A DNA stretch of 64,000 nucleotides from the NCBI GenBank assembly GCA_036250225.1, contig JAPZLL010000028.1, positions 310,001 through 374,000 on the forward strand. The letters are read 5' to 3'. The notes below the pieces were generated by a model. The model did not search any database, had not been told where the DNA came from, and saw nothing but the letters and a program-made list of their open reading frames with translations. This document shows positions 36,075 through 47,241 of this stretch, piece by piece; position 1 is the stretch's first letter; the number at the start of each line of letters is the position of its first letter. This stretch comes from Cercophora sp. LCS_1 (lineage: Eukaryota; Ascomycota; Sordariomycetes; Sordariales; Lasiosphaeriaceae). A program made the translations under genes and the position numbers.

Positions 36075-37714
36075 CTATGCTTCCGTGTTCCTCTTCGCCT
36101 TTTCCTCCACTGTCAAATCACTCTCCGCCTTGCCAATATCGATCGTCACATAAATGACCAACGAGACGGCAGCACACGCCGTGGCAAACCAAAAGGCCAC
36201 ACGATGTGGCTCGCCTCCTGGATTCCTCTTCTCATGTTCCGAGACAGCGAGGTCGGCAAGTCCGAGGAAAAAGCTAATGCCCAGGAACAACAAGGTGTTG
36301 ATCAACGCTCCAGCAAGACCCTGTCTGTGTCGGGGCACGTTGTTGGTGATGAAGACGTTGGAGACCAGATATGTGATGTCGACGCCAACCGTTGATCCAA
36401 TCATGGCTGGGAAGACGAAAGCCCAGTAGTTTGCATTGTCGGGGATCAAGGCGAACAGCAAAACGCTTGCGATACTGCCCAGACCAGAAAGAACGAAAAG
36501 AACTCGACCTGGTAGGAGATGGAGCGTAAACCCGCCGATAGTCGCCAGGACCATACCCCCCGCCGCCATGGGCGTGAACCAGACCGCCGTCTTGAGCGCC
36601 GAGGCACCCATGAAATCCGCAATACTATCTGTCGTCAGCTCAACCCATCCAAACAAGGACTCAGGGGTATCTTACTGCAAACTCGCGTAAAACAGAAAAA
36701 TACCAAAAACACCATACGCAAAAAACAACGCCACGCTCATCCTGCCCATATATCTCGGCTCAAACAAATCAAACGGCAACAACGGCTGCTCAGCAACCCA
36801 CCCCTGAACGTATACCGCCGCAGCCAAAAACACCACCCCCAACACCAGCGTAGCAATGATGTACCCCGTCTTGAACCCATCAGGGGCATGCGCGCCATCG
36901 GTAATCGAAAAGGTCAACAGCGCCAAACCAGGCACAATCGTCGCCACACCCCACCAATCCATCCTCACATGCTTGTTCTCCTCCCTAGACTGGCGATAGT
37001 CATTCGGAATGGTTGCAAGTGACGTCAAACACGTCACAAAGAGAACCATGGCGCCGATGTAGAAATACCACCGCCACGAAATCAGCTGCGTCGTCGCCCC
37101 GCCGATGATAATCCCAATGAAAAAGCCGATGGGTGCAAAAGCGCAGTACAGACTGAAGACGAGATTCTTCCTCGGTCCGGGTCTATACGTCTTGGCGATG
37201 AGCGCTATGCCAGTCGGCAGAAACGCCGCCGGTCCCAAACCGGCGAGGGCGCGTGCAATGATGAGCATGGTGTAGTTGGTTGAGAAGCCCGAGATGAGAC
37301 ACCACGCCGTGAACCAGAAGAGGCCGGTTAGGAAGACGATGTAGGCGCCGTAGATATCGGCAAGTCGACCAAAGGGCAGGAGGAAGGCGCCTGTTACGAG
37401 GGCGAAGACGCTTGCCGGCCAAGTTTGGTAGCCGTGTGGGATGGAGAGGGCTTTGGCGACGTCGGGGAGGACGATGTTGAAGCCGGATATGAAGAATTCC
37501 TGGATAAGATGTGAGTAAGTGGGTAGGAGGAGAAATGAGGGATACGGACGGCCATCAGCATGGAGAGGAGAAGGGAGCTGCCGAAGAGGATCTCGCTGAA
37601 TGTGCTGGAGAAGGCTTCGGGTCGTTGACGGCCCAGGCGGTCGATCTCGGAGTCAGAGAGGGAGGTGTCGTCTGGTGCGGAGCGGGACTCCAAGTCCTCC
37701 ATTTTGGAGGTCAT
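36075..37714 (-). CDS. MFS transporter, 14-TM drug:H+ antiporter type (DHA2)
   Basis: Three exons: 37714-37550, intron 37549-37500 (50 bases), 37499-36676, intron 36675-36625 (GTAAGA...ATAG, 51 bases), 36624-36075, giving 512 residues. A Ser/Asp-rich cytosolic N-terminus is followed by EFFISGFNIVLPDVAKAL (TM1). Motif A, GRLADIYG, follows TM2, and a motif-C-like Gly-rich TM5 contains GFFIGIIIGG. About 14 membrane segments can be counted, ending with a basic cytosolic tail. The family exports drugs, toxins or metabolites from the cell by proton antiport. It is divergently transcribed from the Zn2Cys6 regulator at 38576, with 861 bases between starts, an arrangement common for a transporter and its own regulator. 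Substrate unknown. Confidence 0.87.
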
Positions 37715-38575
37715 GGCGGTGTGTTGGATGTTGTGCGACAGTGTTGATGCTGTTGTGATTCTGCGTGGTGTTCGGGAGGTGACTGCGGTCGGCCGAAGAT
37801 GTGAGTGTTCTGGTCGAGTTCGTTATGGCGTTGACAATGACAAGCAGGCTGTATGTTATAGCAGCAATGAAGTGAAGGCAAGACTGATTATTGATGCTAT
37901 ATCTGACTAATTGAGGGCCCGACAGAGTTTGATCTGTCACGCCGCGCTTGTCGTCTTGCTGCCCGTTTTGCCCTAGCTTCCGATCGGATTCCGGCCCCGT
38001 GTTTTCTCCTGGTTCTGGGGGTGGAGCCCATGCAAAGCTTGCACCCGCACTGCCATTTTGGTTGTGTTCTAGCCTTCGTTCTCGTTTGGAACTGGTGGAC
38101 TCATGGTGAAGTGAAGTACGTAATTGGCGTCATTGGGAGACTTTGATAAATTCAGAGTTGTTTGCCCGCAACGCTCCGAGAGACCCACTCGCAGCTCTGA
38201 AAATGGCGACTGATTGGCCTGTCGCCGGATGCAGGGCTTGCCTTTCTGATGTCCCTTTGGGTCTAGCCTCCGATCGGTCGCCACTGCCGATTCGCTAGGT
38301 CGCACATGCCCAAGCTGGGCAGACAAGACGACACCAGCGGCGAGCCACTGAAGACACCACCAAGCCTTGTTCCTGCCACTTACCACACCGCCGTCACAGA
38401 TTCCCGCGTGGCATCTCTGATGCCAACCTGTTCAGGGCCTCAACAAAGCTTAGACTCATGCGCGCCGGGACAGGTCGGACAAAGCGGATCGACATCGAAG
38501 GCACCCCCAGTCGAGGGCGACTATTAACACGGTGCATGCATCCTCGATTGTGTTGGACGACATCGGCGCTTCTCG
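37715..38575. promoter_or_regulatory. Shared divergent promoter region, MFS transporter / Zn2Cys6 regulator
   Basis: 861 bases separate the two start codons, and both genes read outward. I could not assign a specific operator; the short frames inside look random. Confidence 0.5.
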
Positions 38576-40082
38576 ATGGCCAGCCTGAAATGCCACAACT
38601 GCCGCCAACGACGTCTGCGATGTGACCGCTCGCTCCCGTCGTGTCTCAAGTGCACCGCCACAGGACAAGAGTGCTTGGGGTACGGCACCCTGTTGCGCTG
38701 GGCCAATGCTCCTGCCCTCCGAGGGAAGCTGGCCGTGACTACCAGCGGAAAGAGTGCTGGAGACACCCTTGTTCCCATCCCATCCACAATCCCCCCACTC
38801 CCGGCCCCAGCCCTGCTGGACCCCATCGTCAACCAGCTCAGCCTCACATCCCGACGTTACATCCACCACTGTATGCATGCTTTGATTTCACCTCAGGTGG
38901 CTTGCGCTGACTGCTTTAGTTACAACTACTGTCTGCCGAGACCTGGTGTCGATCGACCAAGACAGTCGGAACCCGTTTCGGAACATGATTCCGCTCATCA
39001 ACAGGTTCGACTATCTCCAAGCCATCGTCATTGCTACTTCGGCCATGCATCTTGCTACTCTCCACCGATATCAGGGACGACCGGCTGAAGAGGAGCTTGT
39101 CGATGCTCTTGTTGCCAAGGGCAAGGCCATCAGGCTGCTGAGGTCCGCCATCGGCAAGGTGACTCCCACGAGCCGGGCTACCTTGCTCGCTGCCATTGTT
39201 TTCTTTGTCAATATGGAGCTCATCGACTCCGGGCGGGGCGGGTGGAGCGATCATGTCGAAGCAGCCGGAGCTCTCATCTCGTCTCTCCAAGCAGGCGACG
39301 CATTGGACTCTTCGCTTGTACCACTTGCCGACGCTATTGCCGCCGACTGCATCACGTATCGAATTCTTGGATCGACCATCAGCGTTGTTGGCGCCGGGAA
39401 GCAGTCTGTCTACGATGGCTTCGATGTGCTGCCTATCTTGCACCGTGCAGAGGCGTACAGCTATCACTGTTGCCCTCCGGTTATTCTCAACAACATCTTG
39501 TCGGCCAGTCGACTCTACGCCCAGAGTATCAACCCATCTTCGACCCAGGACCCAAGCCATATAGCAACGGTCAGCACCGAGATGTTATTCGACCAGTCCA
39601 GATCATTTGATGTTGCCCCCTGGGTCTACGGAATTCGCGGCCTCTCTTCGGGGGACGACTTGGAGGCGCGCGTTCATCTGGCAAGTGCTCATCGCGCGGC
39701 CGCGTGTCTTTACATTTTATTGGCCAGACCCGACATCAGTGAGCACCCACCGGTGCGAGATCAGCTCGATGACTTTGTTCTCGAGATTCTCAACCACCTC
39801 GCCTTCATCCCTGTCGATCACATGCTGCTGAAAGGCATTGTGTGGCCAACGTTCATGGCAGGGGCTCAGACGGACGACCGCTCTTGGCGAAAGTGGTGTC
39901 TCGACAGGCTTCACGCCGTGTCCAACATCAATCCGTGGGTGTGCCCGTGGGGATACGTCAGGACGGCCATGGAGATGATGCAGCACATCTGGGATACCCG
40001 AGACGTCGAGCCCGAGTCGGAGGGCAACACGGACTGGATTCGCCGACTCAAAGACATGCCCGAGCACTGTCTCATCGTGTGA
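38576..40082 (+). CDS. Zn2Cys6 transcription factor with fungal-specific regulatory domain (ACR-2-like)
   Basis: Exon 1 38576-38870, intron 38871-38919 (GTATGC...TTTAG, 49 bases), exon 2 38920-40082, 485 residues. The DNA-binding domain is right at the N-terminus with Cys6, 9, 16, 23, 26 and 33 (CX2CX6CX6CX2CX6C), followed by the basic linker and CLGYGTLLRW. The spliced junction gives YIHHFTTTVCRDL, the start of the fungal-specific domain (PF11951-type), with NPFRNMIPL shortly after. This layout resembles Neurospora acr-2, a regulator of acriflavine resistance. Together with the divergent MFS drug-type transporter, control of efflux is a reasonable inference, but no target site was identified. 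Confidence 0.87.
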
Positions 40083-41630
40083 TAGTTGCTATCTGGATTA
40101 TCTTGATATGACTAAACCGGAGTTTCGACGAATGAGGTAATCCGTCCCCAGATTTGAGCCAATCTGCCCCGGATTTTCAGCACAACCTGCCCCGTCTTGA
40201 TGCCCAAACGGATACCCGGACCACTGACAGGCTCAGCCCTGGCGAACCCACTCAGCACCAGCGATTGTCTCAGCGCTAAATGTCGTCGCAGTGAATGGCA
40301 GCTCAGAAGAGCCCCAGATCGAAGACAAACCCCAATCCTGTCAAAGCTCGTCGACGCTCACCTCGGAGTCATAGATGCGGGGCCCCATATCCCGCCTCAC
40401 TCTTGCTGACGACTGGATGCAAACCTGCGCACCTGTGCGGTTCCGACTTCCGCTTGTCGGTTTTGACGGGCGCTGCGTCTTGACTGGAGGACTTTTTGCT
40501 GCAGAGCGACGCTGCTGCAGCCCACCAACCTCGCCCAACCAGAGCGACGACAAGACGCACTAATGGACGCACCTCACGGCCCGTCTCACTCCCAACTCGA
40601 CGCCGAACCGCCGTTGACAGGCGGTGCAGCAGCTCGCCGTTTGTCATTGGGGATGCGCCCCGGAAGCGATGCATCGCTGCACTGTCCATGAGGCGGTTTT
40701 GGCACATTCGCCCACACGCCAGACCCAATAGCAAGTGGCTCGACGGCGCGACCCAATCAATTGCCGATGGCGACGGCTTCCCCAGGAGCACGAAAGCTTG
40801 CAGACGTGCATTGTGCTGCATCTTCTGGGAGAACATTAGCCGACGCTGGGTAAAGTGCGCCGACCAGGACGTCGTCGATTGGGATGACTGTGTCCAATTT
40901 TGTGCCAATTTATGAAAGAACGATTTCATGAGAAGAGAACACCCACCCACTGGAGTTGCGAGTGCTGCCCAAGAACTCCCGCACCCTCCCTCGCGGGATT
41001 GGCCCGCCAGCGACCAGTAGCAGCTAGGTGGCTCCCGCAATGGGCCGCTGCGGACGACGCTGATGGTCGCTTTCGTCTGCAGCACCCCCGATGCGAAAGG
41101 GATTGTGCATGCTTCCACGCTCTTCGATGCGACCCATCAGTCTTGCACAAGCCGCGCCAGGATGCGCCTATCATCCCACCCTTGGATATCGAAGGGGCTC
41201 TTGGTGTCCCCCGCGAGCCGGTCGGGGTAGCCACAGCCTATATAGCCACGAGTTCGCGGGTGCTGGGGCGCGAGGGATTATGCGCCGCCCTCGTTGCGCC
41301 TCGGTCCTTGCGCTTTGACGGCGACAGCGCGCGACAGTCGCTTCATCCGGTCCGCGAGCGCTGTCAATCCAAGCTTTGTTTTAGTTCCGGATTGCGGATA
41401 TCTCGGTACTCCTTTTTGGTCAGGGCTGTTTTGCCCCTGAACATGCCAAGTCACCCCCTTTCCCTGCCCTGCCATTGACAGTAAGACCCCTGTATCTCGT
41501 TGTCGATTTGCTCCTCTGGTCCGCCGGTTGTCGGCGTCGCGTCAGAAACGATGTCATGTACCGTATCTTATACACTGTCTAGCTTTGTAGACCCATCGAC
41601 GTCAATCCTCTACATTGATATCATAGCACA
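40083..41630. other. Intergenic region
   Basis: About 1.5 kb with no supportable gene; a 249-codon frame on the minus strand at 40369-41118 has random composition. A TATA-like box lies near 41238. Confidence 0.5.
41238..41244 (+). promoter_or_regulatory. TATA-like box
   Basis: TATATAG about 390 bases upstream of the small membrane-protein gene at 41631. It could be that gene's promoter if the leader is long. Confidence 0.25.
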
Positions 41631-42008
41631 ATGATTCTACCAAGTCCTCGGTCCCCCGTGGCCTCTACCTTGTCAGGGGCCTCCTCGTCAGGGAATTTGT
41701 CAAGGGCATGGCAATCCCTCTCCTCCCTTTGGTACACAGACACGCCCTCGCTCCTCCGGACACGAGACGGACTCTGGAAACGAGATGCCCTCCAGGACCG
41801 CAAAGTCATGATTGGTGTTATCGTCGGCGTCGTCTTGCTCCTCTTCCTCGGCGCGCTGTTTTATTTTCTCTGGAAATACCATGCGTCGATCAAGTTCTCG
41901 AGGAGGTCATCACGCTCCAGTTCGAGGAGGTATGGGCATCGGTACGGCAGTTCCAAGGGGAGCCAGACTAGTTCCGAGGGTGGGATGCCGCCGCCTCCGC
42001 CTGTCTGA
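41631..42008 (+). CDS. Small single-pass membrane protein, unknown
   Basis: A 125-residue single-exon frame. The first 55 residues are Ser/Leu-rich, followed by one clear membrane helix at about residues 60-82 (VMIGVIVGVVLLLFLGALFYFLW). A basic, Ser/Arg-rich segment (RRSSRSSSRR) then suggests a cytosolic C-terminus, and the protein ends in a five-proline tail. There is no cleavable signal peptide. The gene is convergent with the Arg/Ser-rich gene at 42675. Function not recognised. Confidence 0.6.
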   Translation: MILPSPRSPVASTLSGASSSGNLSRAWQSLSSLWYTDTPSLLRTRDGLWKRDALQDRKVMIGVIVGVVLLLFLGALFYFLWKYHASIKFSRRSSRSSSRRYGHRYGSSKGSQTSSEGGMPPPPPV

Positions 42009-42674
42009 GCCTCTTCGTGTTGCTTAGTACCTGGGCTGTTTGAGCCTGTTTAGTGCCTTCGCTGTTGAGCTGATGAGGGTTTACGACGACGACTATACGA
42101 CCTGATGTTACTCTTGCGAGCTTTGGAGATAGGATTGGGGATTTGAAATCGGCAGTTGAAGTTCTGCGTGGCGGCATACGACCCGACGGACCACATTTTG
42201 GCTATCTACTCGCGCAGGTGGACTTGGACCCTGTTGGATTGGTTATACGTTGTATGTTCTGGACGTCTCGGCTTGGGAGGTATGATCTGGGGACACGCGC
42301 TACGGCGTCACCGCGGTCCAAATACCCTTTTCTCACCTCGATGTGTGGTTTTACGTTTTAGTTCCCATAACTGGATTCGGATTTATGGACTCGGTAAAGG
42401 ACAACATTTTATGTTGATCATTTGGACTCGGTTTGGAGAAGTTTGGCCGCTCACCATGAGCTCGGCGGGTTTGGATTATCTTTTTGCCCCCAGATTCTTC
42501 GTCTCTTTTAGTCACGGGTTGGTTTGGTTTCATCTCTCTGGGGTTGGAGGGGGTTGTTTCGATTTCAGGAATACCCGTCAAAAGTTTTTATGTCACCTAG
42601 GTTTCACACGCCTAACTCTTAATCACGATGTGATGAGCTTTCTTAGATAGAGATATACGGCAACCAACGGCATG
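42009..42674. other. Convergent intergenic region
   Basis: About 0.67 kb of relatively T-rich sequence between two convergent genes. Only short frames occur. Confidence 0.5.
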
Positions 42675-43712
42675 TCATATTCTCCGTCGTCGATAATACG
42701 GCCCTTCGTCGTCCACCGCAGGTCTGAATCTCTCGCTTGTGCGTGTTCGACCTCGTTCGACCTCGTCGGGGGACAGATATCGCGAGAAACGCTCATGTGA
42801 GCCTCGTTCGTCTCTGGGGCGCCGGTCCCGTGGTCGTTCCTCCATCCTGGGACGCATATCTTTGGGCTCACTTCTTTCACCCCGACGCGTTCGAAACTTC
42901 TCTCTTTCCTGTTCCATCCGTCCACCTCTCTCTCGGTCTCTTCCAGGTTCTCTCATCCTTGGATCAACCTCCCTCTCCCTCTCCCTCTCCCTCCTCCCGC
43001 CTTCTCCTAGACCCGATTCTCTCCCGTCCCTTCTCCTAAAGCCCCTTGTTGAGCTCGACCCAGAAACACCCAAATTCCTCACATTATTCACACTGCTCCT
43101 CAATCCATCCAACCTCCCCTCCAGTCTCTCCCCTTGTTCTCCCAACCGTTTATAAACCTCACACTTATGCCCCGGCTTCTCACCCCTCATTTTCCTCAGC
43201 TCCCCGCCCACGCCCTTCAACTCGTTGCTCAGCGAATCCAACGCAGCAGCCAGCTGGGGATCAGACACCCGTCGTTTAGCCTTTTTCCCGAGCCCCAGAC
43301 CGAGGCCTCGTTCTTGTGCGGATTTCTCTTTGCGTTTCTGTTTGCGGTGCGAAACGTATGTGTTTATCCCAAAAGCCAAAGCGCCGGCGGCGAGCTGGGT
43401 GAGGTGGTGGTTTAGGTCTGCGTTGTGGCTGAAGGATGATTCGCGACTGGGTTCATGTTCCGAGGGGGTGGATTTTGAAGCGGGGGAGCGGTTCCTGGAT
43501 TTGGAAGATTTGGACTTGGATTTGTGGGATTTGTGGGATTTGGAAGACGAGGATGATTTGGATGCGTATTTGGACTTGAGACGGTCCATCGTGAACGCCA
43601 GGGCGGCGCGGGAGAGGTGATGCAGGGGCGAGGGATCGGGTTTGGGCATTCTGGCGATGATTGCTGGGGATGGATTTGGGAGTTTGGAGATGGAGATTTG
43701 GTGCAGGGACAT
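42675..43712 (-). CDS. Basic Ser/Arg-rich protein, unknown
   Basis: A single-exon frame of up to 345 residues; an internal start at 43589 (MDRLKSKYASK) would give 304. The N-terminal part is Ser/Lys-rich (SKSHKSHKSKSKSSKS). A moderately hydrophobic stretch (LTQLAAGALAFGINTYV) is followed by a predicted helical segment (LAAALDSLSNELKGVGGEL). The C-terminal 120 residues are Arg/Glu/Asp-rich (RREREREREVD). Composition is strongly biased and the coding frame is clean throughout, so a real but fast-evolving disordered protein is likely. I do not recognise a family. Confidence 0.6.
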   Translation of the reverse strand: MSLHQISISKLPNPSPAIIARMPKPDPSPLHHLSRAALAFTMDRLKSKYASKSSSSSKSHKSHKSKSKSSKSRNRSPASKSTPSEHEPSRESSFSHNADLNHHLTQLAAGALAFGINTYVSHRKQKRKEKSAQERGLGLGLGKKAKRRVSDPQLAAALDSLSNELKGVGGELRKMRGEKPGHKCEVYKRLGEQGERLEGRLDGLRSSVNNVRNLGVSGSSSTRGFRRRDGRESGLGEGGRREREREREVDPRMREPGRDRERGGRMEQEREKFRTRRGERSEPKDMRPRMEERPRDRRPRDERGSHERFSRYLSPDEVERGRTRTSERFRPAVDDEGPYYRRRRI

Positions 43713-43954
43713 GTCTTGGTTATGCGGTCTGCTGGTGTTGGCGACGGTGTGCTCATGCGACGTTGGCGGGTGTTGGCCGAGTCAGTTTGGGGTGGCGCGT
43801 GATGGTGGACACGGGGTGCCGCCCAACCACCACCACAGCCATGGTGTTGGGACTTGTGCGCGGAGCTGCGGTGGGGTTGCGCTATTCCTTTCGGTTTTGG
43901 CTTCCTCCTCTGAAAAGGGTCAGTTTGTTTTGGTGGAGGTGTATCTTGGTCGGC

Positions 43955-44284
43955 TTACAGGATGGACAGGGTGACATCGCCTTTGATCTTTGCGCGCATT
44001 TCTATGTCGACGTCGAGGTTCATGTCTAACCTGACAGCAGGCGCTCCTCCACGTCCGTTGTCCTGGCTCAGAACTTGTCGGGTTTCTGGGTCCGCTCGCT
44101 TGACCAGGTTCTGTTGAACATGCCCACTCGTCCGTCGAGACAGCTGCGATCCCGGCGTTTCGTCGGCTGCGTTTTCGGTCCCGTAGCGTTTTGGCAAATG
44201 CGAACTTGAGGCATCGCTCTCTTGCTGTAATGCTGGTGCTTTTGGAACGGCTGGGATGGATTGTGATTGACCGTCGGATTCCAT
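43955..44284 (-). CDS. Small conserved-type protein of unknown function
   Basis: A 109-residue frame. The first 75 residues are polar and low-complexity. The C-terminus is ordered (VRLDMNLDVDIEMRAKIKG, then DVTLSIL), an alternating pattern typical of a conserved C-terminal block seen in small fungal proteins. The longer overlapping frame 43920-44423 looks like a shadow. The start at 44284 is the first in-frame ATG. Confidence 0.5.
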   Translation of the reverse strand: MESDGQSQSIPAVPKAPALQQESDASSSHLPKRYGTENAADETPGSQLSRRTSGHVQQNLVKRADPETRQVLSQDNGRGGAPAVRLDMNLDVDIEMRAKIKGDVTLSIL

Positions 44285-44761
44285 ATTGGCGATAAGCTCC
44301 TTGATGAGGTGGAGGTGTCAGGGAACATCCACCTTGATGGCCGATTTTTATCTGGGGATCTCCCGCTGGGATGACATCATTTGCCACCAGCCGTTTCTTT
44401 GACAACTCAAACCTCGCAACCATGGACCAGAATCACGGATTCTTTTCATGGACAATCGCTAATGTCACGTATTTTGCATTGCTTCTACCTAGTATGCACC
44501 ATATCCCCGTCTTGTCGCTTCATGACTTCCAGCGCCCGAGTCTGTCCCAGTTGGTATCCTGCTAGTATCTTTCGGCAGATTCGAGCTAGCTACCAACCTC
44601 AGGGACCTATATCCAGAAAAACAACAAGCCGCCAGACGAACCGCAGCCCGTTGAAAGCCGGCACCACAAAGTCCAGCAGCTTCGTGTTAAACGGCATCTT
44701 GCTGCCGCCTTCCCAGTCACACCAGGGTATCACCATCTCTTTTGCCTCTTCTGGCTCCCTC
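44285..44761. other. Intergenic region
   Basis: About 0.48 kb between the small unknown gene and the 3' end of thioredoxin; no gene seen. Confidence 0.5.
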
Positions 44762-45151
44762 CTATTTCTTCAACTCCCCCGCGGCCTCAGCCTTCTCCTC
44801 GGCCAACCGCCCCATCTTCTCCGACGCCTCCTTCAGCCGGATCCAATCCGCGCCCTCAATCTTGAGCGTCCCGTTGACCTTGACGCGCTTCCCGTCCTTG
44901 AAGAAGATGAACGACGGCATCGCTGCGATCCCGTGGTCTCGCGCGAGCGCCTGCACCTTGTCTACGTTGATCTTGACAAACGAGATGTAATTCGGGATCG
45001 ACAGCTTCTCGGCGAGCTCCTCGTACTTGGGCGCGATGGCCTTGCAGGGCCCGCACCAGTCTGCGTAGAAATCGGCCACGACGTATTGTGTTGAGTCGAG
45101 GAGGGATGTGAACTCGCCGGGCGAGTTGATGTGCTTGACGGCGCCGCCCAT
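44762..45151 (-). CDS. Thioredoxin
   Basis: 129 residues, single exon, start at 45151 (MGGAVKHINS). The redox motif WCGPC has Cys33 and Cys36, followed by KAIAPKYEELAEKL and the cis-Pro loop AAMPSFIFFKDG. The protein reduces disulfides, fed by thioredoxin reductase, and supports peroxiredoxins and ribonucleotide reductase in the cytosol. The C-terminus carries about 20 extra charged, helical residues (Glu/Lys/Ala-rich) beyond the usual 105-110-residue thioredoxin. The frame is open for a further 124 codons upstream, but that extension lacks a targeting pattern and is probably leader. Confidence 0.9.
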   Translation of the reverse strand: MGGAVKHINSPGEFTSLLDSTQYVVADFYADWCGPCKAIAPKYEELAEKLSIPNYISFVKINVDKVQALARDHGIAAMPSFIFFKDGKRVKVNGTLKIEGADWIRLKEASEKMGRLAEEKAEAAGELKK

Positions 45152-45987
45152 TGTGTTGGTTGTTGGAGGTCGTCGGTGATCGAGGTGGGGTTGTCGCTGT
45201 CGCGTCGTTGTTCGCGTTGATAGGTGGATGGGTTGGAGCGATAGGTCACGGTGATGCCCGATTGAGAGCGCGCTCGGTGGTGATTTTAAGGATGGTTCGT
45301 GACGATGGAAGCGGCGAGGTCTTCGTGATTGACAATCGCGCGACTCGATTCCGTCAGACCCCGAAAGTTCCAGAACGCGGGGCAGCACAGCTCTGGCGGG
45401 GCTTATCGGCTCTTCGGGTGGACTGATAAGCACCTGACGGCGAGAAGACCCTAACCCTGAGGACGGCATCTTGAACGTTCGCAGGACTGCATGCTTTCTT
45501 GGTTGGTTTTTTTTTTTACTCATTACAGACTAACTATAGCGTTTACCTGCGGTGCTGTATTGCATTGACTGAGCCTCGCCATCTCGATCACGTCCCCAGC
45601 AAGCGGTGGAAAGAGAGCGTTTGATTGCCACGTCGGCGTTCTACAAAGAATGCCAGGTCCTCCGAAACTCAAAGAAGGTGTTCTTTTTTGTGAAAAATTC
45701 TGGACGCATCAAGAATATTTTACAGGCCTTCAAATATAATTTTCTGTGTTGGGGATATTATTATCTGCCTATAGAAAACTACACTACATCTCGAAAACAT
45801 TAAATGCTGTGTTGGCAAATTCGGCATCTTGCCTTTCTTGTGCAATACAATCTGGGATGTTCAAGGGTTGGGAGTTGGACTCTTTCTTCACACCGCTCCA
45901 GCGTAATCTGCATGGATGTCTGTTCCATCAAACTGTCGAATCAATCAAAAGATGAGGCGTGACATACCCATGACTCTTCAAGTCTAC
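45152..45987. other. Intergenic region
   Basis: Promoter side of thioredoxin and 3' side of the BTB gene. It contains a T-rich run near 45508 and a short A+T-rich stretch (45660-45800). No gene seen. Confidence 0.5.
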
Positions 45988-47241
45988 TTACTTTAGCCTC
46001 TTGGCTACCGTCCCAATCAGATCCACGGCCAAGTCCCCATGCTCTGCTACCAGCCTCCGAAACCCTTCATCATCCCACAGGGACTCGAGTTGGCACGCCA
46101 CATACAGAATGACGCTATCTCTCAGCTTGGCTGGCCGATCCTCCTTCCAGCAAAGCTCGACAAGCTCAACCACATGCTCCATCTGCCACGGGTGCGCAAA
46201 CGCCTTGGCACTCTCGTACCACTTTAGAAGCGCCCGGCCCATCTTGCGGAACGCCATGGTGCTGAGAGCAGCAACATCGTAATAGTCGGCAAAGAGGAAA
46301 AGCCGAGCATGCACAACGAGGGGGTTGAGAACTATGTCGGGATTTGATGGAGGCGGACGCGCCGCGACTAGAGAAGGGAATGGGTGAAATGAGAATCCAC
46401 TAAAACTGTTCTTGAATTCGCCCCAGAGCTTGTCGTGGCCAGATTGGACAGGGGCGACTGGTGTTGAAGTTGTTGGGGTTGCCGTTGAGCTGGATCCGCC
46501 GGTCGGAGTTGGTTCTACGGGCCCAAAAAGTGAAATCGCCGGGTAAGACGTTCCAAATCCACCGGATCCGAGGCCAGTGTGAGACGCTGCGGTGTTGGTC
46601 GATGTCGCCGAGGTGGTTGGAGCCACGCCGAAGATGGGTCGTGAAGTGGCAGCTCGCGGTGCTCCGGTTCCAAATAAACCACCCGTGGTCGAGGAGCCAC
46701 GATCTGCGGAAGGTGCTCTGGCGCCAGCAAATAAACCACCCGTGGTCGAGGAGCCACGATCCACGGAAGGTGCCCTGGTGCTACCGAACAATCCCCCGGC
46801 CGCTGGAGGAGGAGTCACTGTCGACGCCGCCCCGAAGAGATTCGGTGTGGTCCGTGTGGTGGCCCCAGACGAAGCGGCCAGGGCGGGAGTGGTGGGCGGG
46901 TTGGTAGCCACAGGCGGCGAAGGGACGCTATAGTCGCCCGTGTAGGCATACTGCACAAAATATGCAAACGTCTCCTCGTCGACATGGTCCAGGACAACAT
47001 GGGCTTCTTTTGCCTCTTGGAAGTTCTTGTTGCTGACCAGTCGGCTGAGTGGCGCGGACAGGTTCGCGACCAAAGCCGATTGCATGTAGAACTTCTTCTT
47101 GTTTGCACCAACCGTAAAGGTGAACGGCGGTGAGGACGCGAAGCTGGGCATGGTCACGAATTGCTCATTGCTGTGGTTGCGATTGGAAAACCGGCGAAAA
47201 ACTCACTCTTCCCAAGATGGATATGGCTGCTGTGGTGCCAT
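45988..47241 (-). CDS. BTB/POZ-domain protein with FG/GLFG-type repeats
   Basis: Preferred model: exon 1 47241-47207, intron 47206-47144 (GTGAGT...CCCAG, 63 bases), exon 2 47143-45988, 396 residues (MAPQQPYPSWEDFASSPPFTFTVG...). An unspliced start at 47151 (MPSFASSPP) is the alternative. The BTB fold starts at FTFTVGANKKKFYMQSALV and continues to FAYFVQYAYTGDY. It is followed by about 170 Ser/Thr/Pro/Gly-rich residues holding FG-type motifs (NLFG, GGLFGS, GGLFAG, GGLFGT, PIFG, SLFG). The C-terminal helical part (LFLFADYYDVAALSTMAFRKM) is typical of fungal BTB proteins. BTB domains mediate dimerisation or Cullin-3 recruitment; FG repeats are a hallmark of nucleoporins, so the combination is unusual. 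Confidence 0.78.
46672..46785 (-). repeat. 57-base tandem coding repeat in the BTB gene
   Basis: Two near-identical 57-base units start at 46672 and 46729, encoding 19-residue blocks with the core RAPSxDRGSSTTGGLF. A partial third unit follows. They produce the evenly spaced GGLF motifs. Confidence 0.85.

Noticed and set aside
40369..41118. 249-codon minus-strand frame
   Set aside because: Random composition, no recognisable motif, and overlapping frames of similar length on the other strand.
45152..45523. 124-residue N-terminal extension of thioredoxin
   Set aside because: The frame is open, but the sequence is not a transit peptide and thioredoxin homology begins right after the ATG at 45151.
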